A DNA stretch of 5,039 nucleotides from NCBI GenBank assembly GCA_964591255.1, contig CAZQAA010000034.1, positions 1 to 5,039 of the forward strand, in the 5' to 3' direction. Below are positions 1-5,039 of the stretch, in pieces; position 1 is the first letter of the stretch; the number at the start of each line of letters is the position of its first letter. The notes under the pieces were generated by a model that was given only the letters and a program-made list of their open reading frames with translations, had not been told where the DNA came from and did not search any database. Source of the DNA: CAZQAA01 sp964591255 (GTDB taxonomy: Bacteria; Desulfobacterota; DSM-4660; Desulfatiglandales; Desulfatiglandaceae). The position numbers and the translations under genes are program-made.

Positions 1-31
1 CCTCTAGAAAAACAACATTCTCTGTACCCAT
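1..31 (-). CDS. 5' end of an unidentified gene running off the left edge
   Basis: Read on the minus strand, an ATG at 31-29 is preceded by AAAAGGAGG with a 5-base gap, the strongest ribosome binding site in the window. The ten complete codons give MGTENVVFLE, after which the sequence ends. I do not recognise the protein from so few residues and assign no function. It is transcribed away from the kinase gene, so the two genes are divergent and share the intergenic region at 32-548. The call rests on the start signal alone, because no reading frame of useful length can be tested here. Confidence 0.6.
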   Translation of the reverse strand, partial: MGTENVVFLE

Positions 32-36
32 GAGAA

Positions 37-45
37 CCTCCTTTT
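37..45 (-). promoter_or_regulatory. Strong Shine-Dalgarno of the left-edge gene
   Basis: The minus strand reads AAAAGGAGG, nearly the full anti-16S complement, ending 5 bases before the ATG at 31-29. This site is what justifies calling a gene at the left edge. Confidence 0.7.
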
Positions 46-273
46 CAATATATGATTATTTATTGCAAGTACCATGATCATTCTTGTTTGATAATTCGAG
101 GTTACAACAGAAAAAAAATCATTTTAATCCAAGCCAATTGCCGAACCTACAGCACTTTTCCAACCCGGATTTCCCGCTTAATCTTTCACAAAACATGCCG
201 ATAGTATAAAAAACAAGAATCTTTTTTATGATCCGTAGCTCCCGTATTAAATTTATCTTATGAAGTTTATATA

Positions 274-303
274 TTGACACGTAATCAACCGCTTTACTAT
301 CAT
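274..303 (+). promoter_or_regulatory. Candidate sigma-70 promoter for the kinase-regulator operon
   Basis: A perfect -35 hexamer TTGACA (274-279) is followed after 18 bases by TATCAT (298-303), a 5-of-6 match to TATAAT. Transcription would begin near 310, leaving a leader of about 240 bases before the kinase start. The match is good, but in AT-rich DNA such pairs also arise by chance, and no start site is known. Confidence 0.45.
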
Positions 304-470
304 GGCTATAAAAATACAACTTCCTAGCAACTCATCTCAACAAATGATATCAAAAATTCTTATATCCGCTGAAGGCAATACAACATTCGTCTGCAAAATA
401 TACGGCAATCAAAAAGAAACGGATATGTCTAACTACAGGCTGTTTGATAAAACATTAAGGTGAAGGCCAA

Positions 471-498
471 GCATTCATTTAGATAGAATGCCCATTCT
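471..498. repeat. Cluster of CATTC/GAATG half-sites upstream of the kinase
   Basis: GCATTC (471-476) is inverted against GAATGC (486-491) with a 9-base gap, and AGAATG (485-490) is inverted against CATTCT (493-498) with a 2-base gap. Three half-sites thus fall within 28 bases, ending about 50 bases before the kinase start. They lie inside the leader predicted from the promoter at 274-303, so they could be an operator, a small RNA hairpin, or chance. Confidence 0.35.
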
Positions 499-548
499 GC
501 TATTAAAGAAATTATATCAAGAAAGAGTGTGGATATTTATCAAGGATA

Positions 549-2210
549 ATGTGCTACGAAAACAACATGAAAAGACAGCTTATTGATGAATTATCTCAAT
601 TGCAACGGCAAAACAGTATGTTAGAGGCTGCTCGGCTTGATTACAGCCGAAAAATACAAGAATTAAGGAGAACTAACACCTTTCTCGAAAATATTCTTGA
701 GAGTTCTTCATCTATCTCCATCATTTCCACAGATCTGGAAGGCAATATTACATTTTGGAATAAAGGTGCTGAAAACATATTTGGTTATACATCTCAGGAG
801 ATCGTTGGACATCACAAGATAGGGATCCTATATCCTGACAAAAAAACAAAACAATTAATAAAAAAAATCAGCTCTTCAATCGTTAATGAGAAAAAAGGCA
901 TTGACTTTGAAATCCAAGAAGTTACAAAGGACGGTCGTATCTTATGGATCCATTTGACATTAACCCCAAGGTTTAAAGATAATGGCAAAATTATCGGCAT
1001 ATTAGGTATAGGGGAAGATATCACCAAACGAGTGCATACTGAAGAAGCTTTACGAAAAAGTCAGGAACAACTGTATCAATCCCAAAAAATGGAAGCTCTG
1101 GGGGCCTTAGTAGCCGGCACAGCGCACGAAATTAACAACCCCATCAATCTGATCACCCTCAACTTGTCACTCTTAACAAAGATATTGGAAGATGTAATAC
1201 CTATTCTCAAAGAACGTGCCGACAGCGAACCCCACAGAAAATATGGTGGGCTTACTTACGATTTTATTAAGGAAAGTCTTCCCCAACTCCTTTCGGACAT
1301 GGACATGGCTACAGAGAGAGTTGCCAAGATCGTAGGGGACCTCAAAAACTTCGCCAAGCGAACAAACATCTCTGATAAGGAACCGCTGAACATCAACATA
1401 GCTATCGAAAATGCATTACGCTTAGCCAAAACCACGTTCAAAGGGAGAAACACCTCACTTGAACTTGACCTTGCTCCCGATCTCCCTTCTATTGAAGGAA
1501 ATCTTCAAAACATTGAGCAAATCGTCTTGAATATAATAATCAACGCTGTTCAGGCAATCAACCATAGCCATGGTAAAATCAAAATTACTACTAGATTTAT
1601 AAAATCAGATGGACGAATATATATTTCGATATCAGATAATGGCCGAGGAATTTCCCCAGCCATTGTCGACAAGATTTTTGATCCGTTTGTCACAGATAAA
1701 CAGGCTGAAGGAGGAACAGGTCTGGGGCTTTCCGTCACATATAGTTTGGTAGAAGCACACAAAGGAGAGATTACTTTTGAAACTGAAGAGGGAAAAGGAA
1801 CTATTTTCACAGTATTCTTTCCTATATTTTCAGAAAAAAAACCGGTCAAGATTTTGCTAGTGGACGATGATGGTGACATCCTGGATATGTTGACTGATGC
1901 CCTCACCAGTAACGGCCATTATATTGTAGCCCAAGCATCAAATGGTATAGAGGCCACAATAAAGCTCGGGACCTACCGTCCGGCCCTTCTTGTCCTTGAC
2001 ATATTTATGCCTAAGATGGATGGTCTCGGGGTTTGCCAGGCAATAAAAAATGAGCCTGCGTTATCTGACACAAAAGTAATTATAACCACAGGTTTTCCAG
2101 ATCATCCAAAGTTAAAAAAAATCGCCACATTAGGATTCACAAATATACTTCATAAACCGCTTGACCTACAAGACTTTCTTGCATCGGTTGATAATATGAT
2201 GATTTGCTAA
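549..2210 (+). CDS. Soluble PAS-histidine kinase-receiver hybrid sensor kinase
   Basis: A 553-residue cytoplasmic sensor kinase that autophosphorylates on histidine in response to an unknown signal. An N-terminal coiled coil (about 8-45) leads into one PAS domain with a PAC-like end (about 41-160). The dimerisation domain has the H-box AHEINNP with phospho-acceptor His193. The ATPase domain shows the N-box (Asn328, Asn332), G1 box DNGRGI (363-368), F box FDPFVT (377-382) and G2 box GGTGLGL (388-394). A C-terminal receiver (about 433-550) keeps acidic Asp439/Asp440, phospho-acceptor Asp484, Thr513/514 and Lys536. There is no signal peptide or membrane helix. ATG 549 is the first start in an open frame; its AAGGA (542-546) lies only 2 bases away, so initiation may be weak. 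A later ATG at 567 has no better site. The gene lies 14 bases upstream of the regulator gene, its likely partner. The PAS ligand cannot be told from sequence. Confidence 0.95.
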   Translation: MCYENNMKRQLIDELSQLQRQNSMLEAARLDYSRKIQELRRTNTFLENILESSSSISIISTDLEGNITFWNKGAENIFGYTSQEIVGHHKIGILYPDKKTKQLIKKISSSIVNEKKGIDFEIQEVTKDGRILWIHLTLTPRFKDNGKIIGILGIGEDITKRVHTEEALRKSQEQLYQSQKMEALGALVAGTAHEINNPINLITLNLSLLTKILEDVIPILKERADSEPHRKYGGLTYDFIKESLPQLLSDMDMATERVAKIVGDLKNFAKRTNISDKEPLNINIAIENALRLAKTTFKGRNTSLELDLAPDLPSIEGNLQNIEQIVLNIIINAVQAINHSHGKIKITTRFIKSDGRIYISISDNGRGISPAIVDKIFDPFVTDKQAEGGTGLGLSVTYSLVEAHKGEITFETEEGKGTIFTVFFPIFSEKKPVKILLVDDDGDILDMLTDALTSNGHYIVAQASNGIEATIKLGTYRPALLVLDIFMPKMDGLGVCQAIKNEPALSDTKVIITTGFPDHPKLKKIATLGFTNILHKPLDLQDFLASVDNMMIC

Positions 2211-2224
2211 AATAGTAATTTTCT

Positions 2225-3637
2225 ATGGAATCTATACCAAAAGAGAGCACACCCATACTGGTAGTCGATGACGATCGTGGAGTTCTTTCAAGTGTGAGGG
2301 CCATACTGGTCAGCTCTGGCATGCCTGAGCCAGCGCTTGTATCGGACAGCAGACGTGTCATGGACTTACTTCGTGGAAATCAATACAAATTAATCCTATT
2401 AGACCTTATCATGCCCCATTTAGGAGGCATGGAGCTTCTTGAACAAATAAAAGAAAATTTTCCAAGCATAGAAGTAATCGTGGTTACCGCAGTTGACGAT
2501 GTTGCATCTGCCGTTCAGGCCATGAGATTTGGTGCATATGATTATTTGGTCAAACCTTTAAGTAGCGAAAAACTCATAATTGTCATTAATCGTGCCCTTG
2601 AACGGTATAGCCTCCGACAGGGCATAAGTCTTTTTGAAAGGACGCAATCATTCTCAGACCTTAAGAGACTTTCTGCATTTCAGGATATGATTGCCGAAGA
2701 TGAGATAATGGCCCTTGTATTTCACCAAGCAGAAGCAGTGGCTCCTACAGATTATAATGTTTTTATTTCTGGTGAATCCGGCACAGGAAAGGAGATGTTA
2801 ACCCGAATAATCCATGAGTTGAGTAATCGATCAAAAGGGCCTTTTCTCGCTGTTAACATGTCTGCTTTTAGCGGAACGTTATTTGAGGACGAATTTTTTG
2901 GCCATACCAAAGGTGCCTTCACAGGGGCCTCAGGTGAAAAAAAGGGTTTTTTTGAAGAAGCACAAGGCGGAACACTATTTTTAGATGAGATAACTGAACT
3001 TGACTTGTCACTACAGGGAAAGCTGCTCAGGGTTATCCAAGAACGAGAGCTTTACCGTCTTGGAAGCACCAAGCTTAAAAATGTTGATGTGCGAATAGTT
3101 GCAGCAACAAATCGTGATATAAACAAAGAAGTAAAAGAAGGGCGTTTTCGTTCAGACCTATTCTACCGATTAAATATGTGTCACATAAGAATACCTCCAC
3201 TTAGGGAAAGGAAAAAAGACATCCTTCCCCTGGCCCGACATTTTCTTAACATCCACTCTGCAAAAAACAACAGGACAATCCATTCTATTGCATCAGATCT
3301 GGAGGAGGCCTTAATGCGATATCCATTCCCTGGCAATATCCGCGAATTAGAGAATATTATCGCCTCTGCTGTTCTTTTAGAAAGAGGAAATGTGTTAAGA
3401 CTATCGTCCGCCCATAATCTTGAGCCATCCTTTAAGCATCACTCGCATGACAAAAATAATCAGGAATTACTTCCCTTAGTAGAAATAGAAAATCAACATA
3501 TACGCCGCGTGTTGGATGCTACCGGAGGTAATCGTACACACGCAGCAAAAATCTTGGGAATAGGCTTGAGGACTCTTCAGAGAAGATTGAAGATATTAGG
3601 TGAACCACCCCATCATACACGTCAACATAATTCATAG
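2225..3637 (+). CDS. NtrC-family sigma-54-dependent response regulator
   Basis: A 470-residue transcription activator that uses ATP hydrolysis to open sigma-54 RNA polymerase promoters. The receiver (about 10-125) has Asp15-Asp17, phospho-acceptor Asp60, Thr88 and Lys110. The AAA+ domain (about 150-385) has Walker A GESGTGKE (183-190), the sigma-54-contacting loop GAFTGA (230-235) intact, Walker B GGTLFLDE (248-255), a sensor I ATN (294-296), arginine-finger region RSDLFYRLN (309-317) and sensor II GNIREL (370-375). The Fis-type helix-turn-helix (about 420-458) contains GGNRTHAAKILGI. Length and domain order are normal for the family. The ATG lies 14 bases after the kinase stop with no visible Shine-Dalgarno, which suggests translational coupling to the kinase. 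A sigma-54 promoter lies about 355 bases downstream, an obvious candidate target. Family assignment is firm; the specific target is inference. Confidence 0.96.
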   Translation: MESIPKESTPILVVDDDRGVLSSVRAILVSSGMPEPALVSDSRRVMDLLRGNQYKLILLDLIMPHLGGMELLEQIKENFPSIEVIVVTAVDDVASAVQAMRFGAYDYLVKPLSSEKLIIVINRALERYSLRQGISLFERTQSFSDLKRLSAFQDMIAEDEIMALVFHQAEAVAPTDYNVFISGESGTGKEMLTRIIHELSNRSKGPFLAVNMSAFSGTLFEDEFFGHTKGAFTGASGEKKGFFEEAQGGTLFLDEITELDLSLQGKLLRVIQERELYRLGSTKLKNVDVRIVAATNRDINKEVKEGRFRSDLFYRLNMCHIRIPPLRERKKDILPLARHFLNIHSAKNNRTIHSIASDLEEALMRYPFPGNIRELENIIASAVLLERGNVLRLSSAHNLEPSFKHHSHDKNNQELLPLVEIENQHIRRVLDATGGNRTHAAKILGIGLRTLQRRLKILGEPPHHTRQHNS

Positions 3638-3727
3638 CTCTGCCTCTTAGGCAACATTATACGAGCCTGCCCACGGCCGTCACATGTCGTCTTCCATTCC
3701 ACGACTAAGGCATTAAATAACATTTTA

Positions 3728-3740
3728 TGTCATGGTGACG
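3728..3740. repeat. Dyad GTCA-TGG-TGAC, possible activator half-site pair
   Basis: GTCA (3729-3732) is inverted against TGAC (3736-3739) around a 3-base centre, in the context TGTCATGGTGACG. It uses the same half-site as the cluster at 3799-3830 and lies about 285 bases upstream of the predicted sigma-54 start site. A related GTCACATGTCG occurs at 3679-3689. Confidence 0.3.
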
Positions 3741-3793
3741 TATCGTCCTTGAAAAATTCCATCCTCCTAATAAGCTGAGCCAATTACATGAGA

Positions 3794-3848
3794 AAAAGGA
3801 CACCTTTTGTCACGCCATATTGACATGTCACGCTAACAGTGCATGCAC
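3794..3848. promoter_or_regulatory. Candidate enhancer: cluster of inverted TGTCA/TGACA elements
   Basis: Alternating half-sites occur here: GACA (3799-3802), TGTCA (3808-3812), TGACA (3821-3825) and TGTCA (3826-3830). The last two form a perfect 10-base palindrome, TGACATGTCA. The 8-mer TGTCACGC is repeated directly at 3808-3815 and 3826-3833. AAAAGG-ACA-CCTTTT (3794-3808) is an overlapping 6-base-arm dyad, and GTGCATGCAC (3839-3848) is a second perfect palindrome. The cluster sits about 170-225 bases upstream of the predicted sigma-54 start, in the usual range for enhancer-binding proteins. Which protein binds it is unknown; the adjacent NtrC-type regulator is the natural candidate. Confidence 0.45.
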
Positions 3849-3992
3849 GTAGTTTACCTATTTTGACCATACATCATACATATTAGACAGAAACATTTTT
3901 TAAGCAATCAAACAAATCTCCCATAATATAACAAAATTGCGTCTTTTTGCTGCAACAGCTTGCCTGCAATATAAAATGTTACAAAATAGTAT

Positions 3993-4008
3993 TGGCACCT
4001 ATATTGCA
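3993..4008 (+). promoter_or_regulatory. Sigma-54 (RpoN) -24/-12 promoter
   Basis: TGGCAC (3993-3998), five bases, then TTGCA (4004-4008) matches the consensus TGGCAC-N5-TTGCW exactly. The invariant GG (3994-3995) and GC (4006-4007) are separated by the required 10 bases. Only the less conserved G after CAC is replaced, by C. Transcription should start near 4019, giving a leader of about 208 bases that contains the riboswitch. It faces the secreted-protein gene and lies just downstream of a sigma-54 activator gene, which supports its being real. Confidence 0.88.
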
Positions 4009-4066
4009 TAATAATATACCTGAAAATATGCACTAATCATAATTGATTTATGGTTAATACAGTTTA

Positions 4067-4160
4067 GCTCGAAAAAGGCAAACCGTCCGAAAGGGCGGGA
4101 CGCAAAGCCTCTGGCCTAAATTCCGTTTAATAAAGGAATAAGGCAGCAGGGTTGCCGAGC
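4067..4160 (+). promoter_or_regulatory. GEMM-I cyclic-di-GMP riboswitch aptamer
   Basis: The region follows the GEMM-I (c-di-GMP-I) pattern throughout. P1 is closed by GCTCG (4067-4071) with CGAGC (4156-4160). P2 begins GGCAAACC, has stem CCGTCC/GGGCGG (4083-4088 with 4093-4098) capped by a GAAA tetraloop (4089-4092), and ends GGGACGCAAAGCC. P3 follows with GGCCTAAA and stem TTCC/GGAA (4121-4124 with 4135-4138), then GGCAGCAGGGTTGCC. By hand alignment to the Vibrio Vc2 aptamer, the ligand-contacting positions G20, A47 and C92 correspond to G4078, A4105 and C4155, all conserved. G at position 20 favours c-di-GMP over the cGAMP-sensing GEMM-Ib variant. It lies in the leader of the secreted-protein gene. 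Confidence 0.95.
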
Positions 4161-4163
4161 GGG

Positions 4164-4225
4164 ACTGGCACCTCTCTGGATGCTCAGTTTCGCACGGAAA
4201 ACTGAAAACACAAGGGAGGGCCGGT
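4164..4225 (+). promoter_or_regulatory. Expression platform: hairpin burying the ribosome binding site
   Basis: ACTGGC (4164-4169) pairs with GCCGGT (4220-4225), and after a bulged A4170, CCTCTC (4171-4176) pairs with GGGAGG (4214-4219). That makes 12 pairs, two of them G-U, covering the whole Shine-Dalgarno and ending one base before the ATG at 4227. An upper stem TCAGTTT/AAACTGA (4184-4190 with 4199-4205) stacks on it across an internal loop. No T-run follows, so control should be of translation rather than termination. The 5' strand GGCACC (4167-4172) can instead pair with GGTTGCC (4150-4156) of the aptamer's 3' end, giving a plausible switch. The pairings were made by eye, without energy calculation. 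Confidence 0.7.
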
Positions 4226-4226
4226 A

Positions 4227-5039
4227 ATGAAAAAAAATAAAAATCATACTCTCTTTTTCTGTCCATCTCGTCTAACTATTTTACCGTTTTTGGCTACAAT
4301 TATTATTCTCTCCCTTCCCATATCATCATTTGCGGCTAATGTAATAATCAAATGGAATCACAGCGATTCTGAAACAGATGGTTATAAGCTCTATTATGGT
4401 ATAGAAAGCAGGAATTATAGCACTTGGATAGATGTGGGCGATCAAACAAGTTATACTCTAGCAAACCTTGAACCGGGTACCTATTATGCAGCTGTAACTT
4501 CCTATAACAGTTATGGCGAAAGCGATTATTCTGATGAAGTAATCTTTACTGTAGAAAATGATGATCCGACTGATCCTGGCGAAATATCCTTCTTAGAAAT
4601 AGGAGAGATCAATATTAACAATAAATGGACAGAGGTAGAATTCGAAAAAACATTTTCCGATCCGGTTGTGGTAGCTAAAGGTCTAAGCTATAACGGTAGC
4701 CAGCCAGCCGTACTTAGGATAAAAAACATAGACAACAATGGTTTTGAAATCAGAATACAGGAATGGAATTATCTGGATGGACGGCACCTGTATGAAACAG
4801 TTGGCTACACTGTTGTGGAGGCAGGGATCTATATTTTGCCTGATGATACTATGGTTGAAGCTGGACACTTTGAAACCGATAACACCAAATCTTTCATTAC
4901 CGTATCATTTGACCAGCCCTTTAATCAAACACCGGTTGTTATTGCCTGTATTACCACATATAACGGCTCAGACACAGTGACCGGTAGAATAAGGAATATT
5001 ACAGTGGAAGGATTCCAATTCCTCATGCAGGAGCAAGAG
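4227..5039 (+). CDS. Secreted FnIII protein with lectin-like beta repeats (3' end outside window)
   Basis: The first 271 codons of an exported protein, open to the right edge. ATG 4227 follows GGGAGGG (4214-4220) by 6 bases. A signal peptide has a lysine-rich start (MKKNKN), a hydrophobic stretch (about 16-32) and probable cleavage SFA|A after residue 36. A fibronectin type III domain spans about 37-111, with Trp43, Tyr53 and the typical end region EPGTYY...SYNSYGESDYSDEV. After an acidic/proline linker (111-118) come repeats starting near 137 and 226, with shared motifs PVV.A, YNGS, RI.NI, GF and QE. The pattern resembles H-type lectin (H_lectin) domains and repeats I associate with secreted proteins of Desulfobacterota; that is a weak match by eye. 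It is the only gene downstream of the sigma-54 promoter and riboswitch in the window. A surface adhesin or matrix role fits c-di-GMP control but is inference. Confidence 0.88.
   Translation, partial: MKKNKNHTLFFCPSRLTILPFLATIIILSLPISSFAANVIIKWNHSDSETDGYKLYYGIESRNYSTWIDVGDQTSYTLANLEPGTYYAAVTSYNSYGESDYSDEVIFTVENDDPTDPGEISFLEIGEININNKWTEVEFEKTFSDPVVVAKGLSYNGSQPAVLRIKNIDNNGFEIRIQEWNYLDGRHLYETVGYTVVEAGIYILPDDTMVEAGHFETDNTKSFITVSFDQPFNQTPVVIACITTYNGSDTVTGRIRNITVEGFQFLMQEQE
4635..5039 (+). repeat. Two tandem copies of a protein-level repeat, second cut by window end
   Basis: Copy 1 starts at codon 137 (VEFEKTF) and copy 2 at codon 226 (VSFDQPF), a period of about 90 residues. By hand alignment with one gap, about 19 of the first 45 residues are identical, including YNGS, RI.NI, GF and QE. 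The remainder of copy 1 contains NYLDGRHLYETVGY and VVEAG. Copies have diverged in nucleotide sequence, so this is an old domain duplication rather than a recent DNA repeat. Confidence 0.65.

Larger units (their letters stand above)
32..548. other. Divergent intergenic region
   Basis: This 517-base AT-rich stretch separates the left-edge gene from the kinase gene. It holds the ribosome binding site of the left gene, a rightward sigma-70-like promoter (274-303) and a cluster of CATTC/GAATG half-sites (471-498). Short open frames occur on both strands (minus 119-319; plus 302-463 or 344-463), but none has a Shine-Dalgarno or a recognisable product, so I treat it as non-coding. I found no convincing promoter for the minus-strand gene, no sigma-54 site and no transfer RNA. 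Confidence 0.6.
3638..4018. other. Upstream regulatory region between regulator gene and sigma-54 transcript
   Basis: No gene is visible in these 381 bases. The first part carries a short stem TGCCT-CTT-AGGCA (3641-3653) just after the regulator stop, without a following T-run, so it is not a convincing intrinsic terminator. The middle holds dyads of TGTCA/TGACA type (3679-3848). The last 120 bases before the promoter are very AT-rich, as expected of a bendable segment between enhancer and promoter. That functional reading is inference. Confidence 0.6.

Noticed and set aside
64..76. GCAA next to GTACCA, read on the minus strand as a possible sigma-54 promoter for the left-edge gene.
   Set aside because: The two elements directly adjoin, without the 5-base gap that sigma-54 promoters require.
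119..319. Minus-strand open frame of 66 codons in the divergent intergenic region.
   Set aside because: No ribosome binding site, no recognisable domain, and it lies across the candidate sigma-70 promoter; likely chance.
344..463. Small plus-strand open frame of 39 codons (or 53 codons from 302), just downstream of the candidate sigma-70 promoter.
   Set aside because: Neither start has a Shine-Dalgarno, the upstream ATG overlaps the -10 element, and the product is not recognisable. A leader peptide is possible but unsupported.
3641..3653. Stem TGCCT-CTT-AGGCA just after the regulator stop, considered as a terminator.
   Set aside because: Only 5 pairs and no T-run follows; too weak to call as intrinsic termination.
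3906..3918. AATCAA-N4-ATC, considered as an IHF site between enhancer and sigma-54 promoter.
   Set aside because: The 3' half of the IHF consensus (TTR) matches at only one of three positions.
4184..4205. Stem TCAGTTT/AAACTGA considered as a riboswitch-controlled terminator.
   Set aside because: No T-run follows, and the surrounding pairing covers the ribosome binding site, so translational control fits better.
4054..4266. Minus-strand open frame of 70 codons opposite the riboswitch.
   Set aside because: It overlaps a structured RNA element and the start of the secreted-protein gene; the open frame is a by-product of these.
4738..4980. Plus-strand open frame of 80 codons inside the secreted-protein gene.
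   Set aside because: It is in a different frame from the FnIII/repeat protein, whose frame is clearly coding from 4227 to the edge.

Overview
The window looks like a chromosomal signalling locus from an AT-rich (about 40% GC by eye) Gram-negative bacterium, most likely a member of the Desulfobacterota (formerly Deltaproteobacteria). The reasons are the combination of a PAS hybrid histidine kinase with an NtrC-type regulator, a textbook sigma-54 promoter, a GEMM-I cyclic-di-GMP riboswitch, and a secreted fibronectin-III protein with a repeat type I associate with that group. The taxonomic call is inference; no rRNA or tRNA gene is present.

Layout, left to right. (1) Positions 1-31, minus strand, hold the first ten codons of a gene that runs off the left edge, recognisable by a perfect Shine-Dalgarno. 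(2) Positions 32-548 form a divergent intergenic region with a good sigma-70-type promoter facing right (274-303) and a cluster of CATTC/GAATG half-sites (471-498). (3) 549-2210 encode a soluble PAS-histidine kinase-receiver hybrid kinase. (4) 2225-3637, 14 bases later, encode an NtrC-family response regulator with receiver, AAA+ domain with intact GAFTGA loop, and Fis-type HTH. (5) 3638-4226 is a long regulatory region: dyads built from TGTCA/TGACA that could be enhancer sites, a near-perfect sigma-54 -24/-12 promoter (3993-4008), a complete GEMM-I riboswitch aptamer (4067-4160), and a hairpin that can bury the ribosome binding site (4164-4225). (6) From 4227 to the right edge runs the 5' part (271 codons) of a secreted protein with signal peptide, one FnIII domain and at least two copies of a beta-rich repeat reminiscent of H-type lectin domains.

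The proposed circuit: the kinase senses an unknown cytoplasmic signal and phosphorylates the NtrC-type regulator, which activates sigma-54 RNA polymerase at the promoter just downstream. The transcript carries a c-di-GMP aptamer that then decides whether the secreted, probably adhesive, protein is translated. The parts are seen directly in sequence; their wiring into one circuit is inference from adjacency and from known family mechanisms. Alternative pairings suggest, but do not prove, a translational OFF switch.
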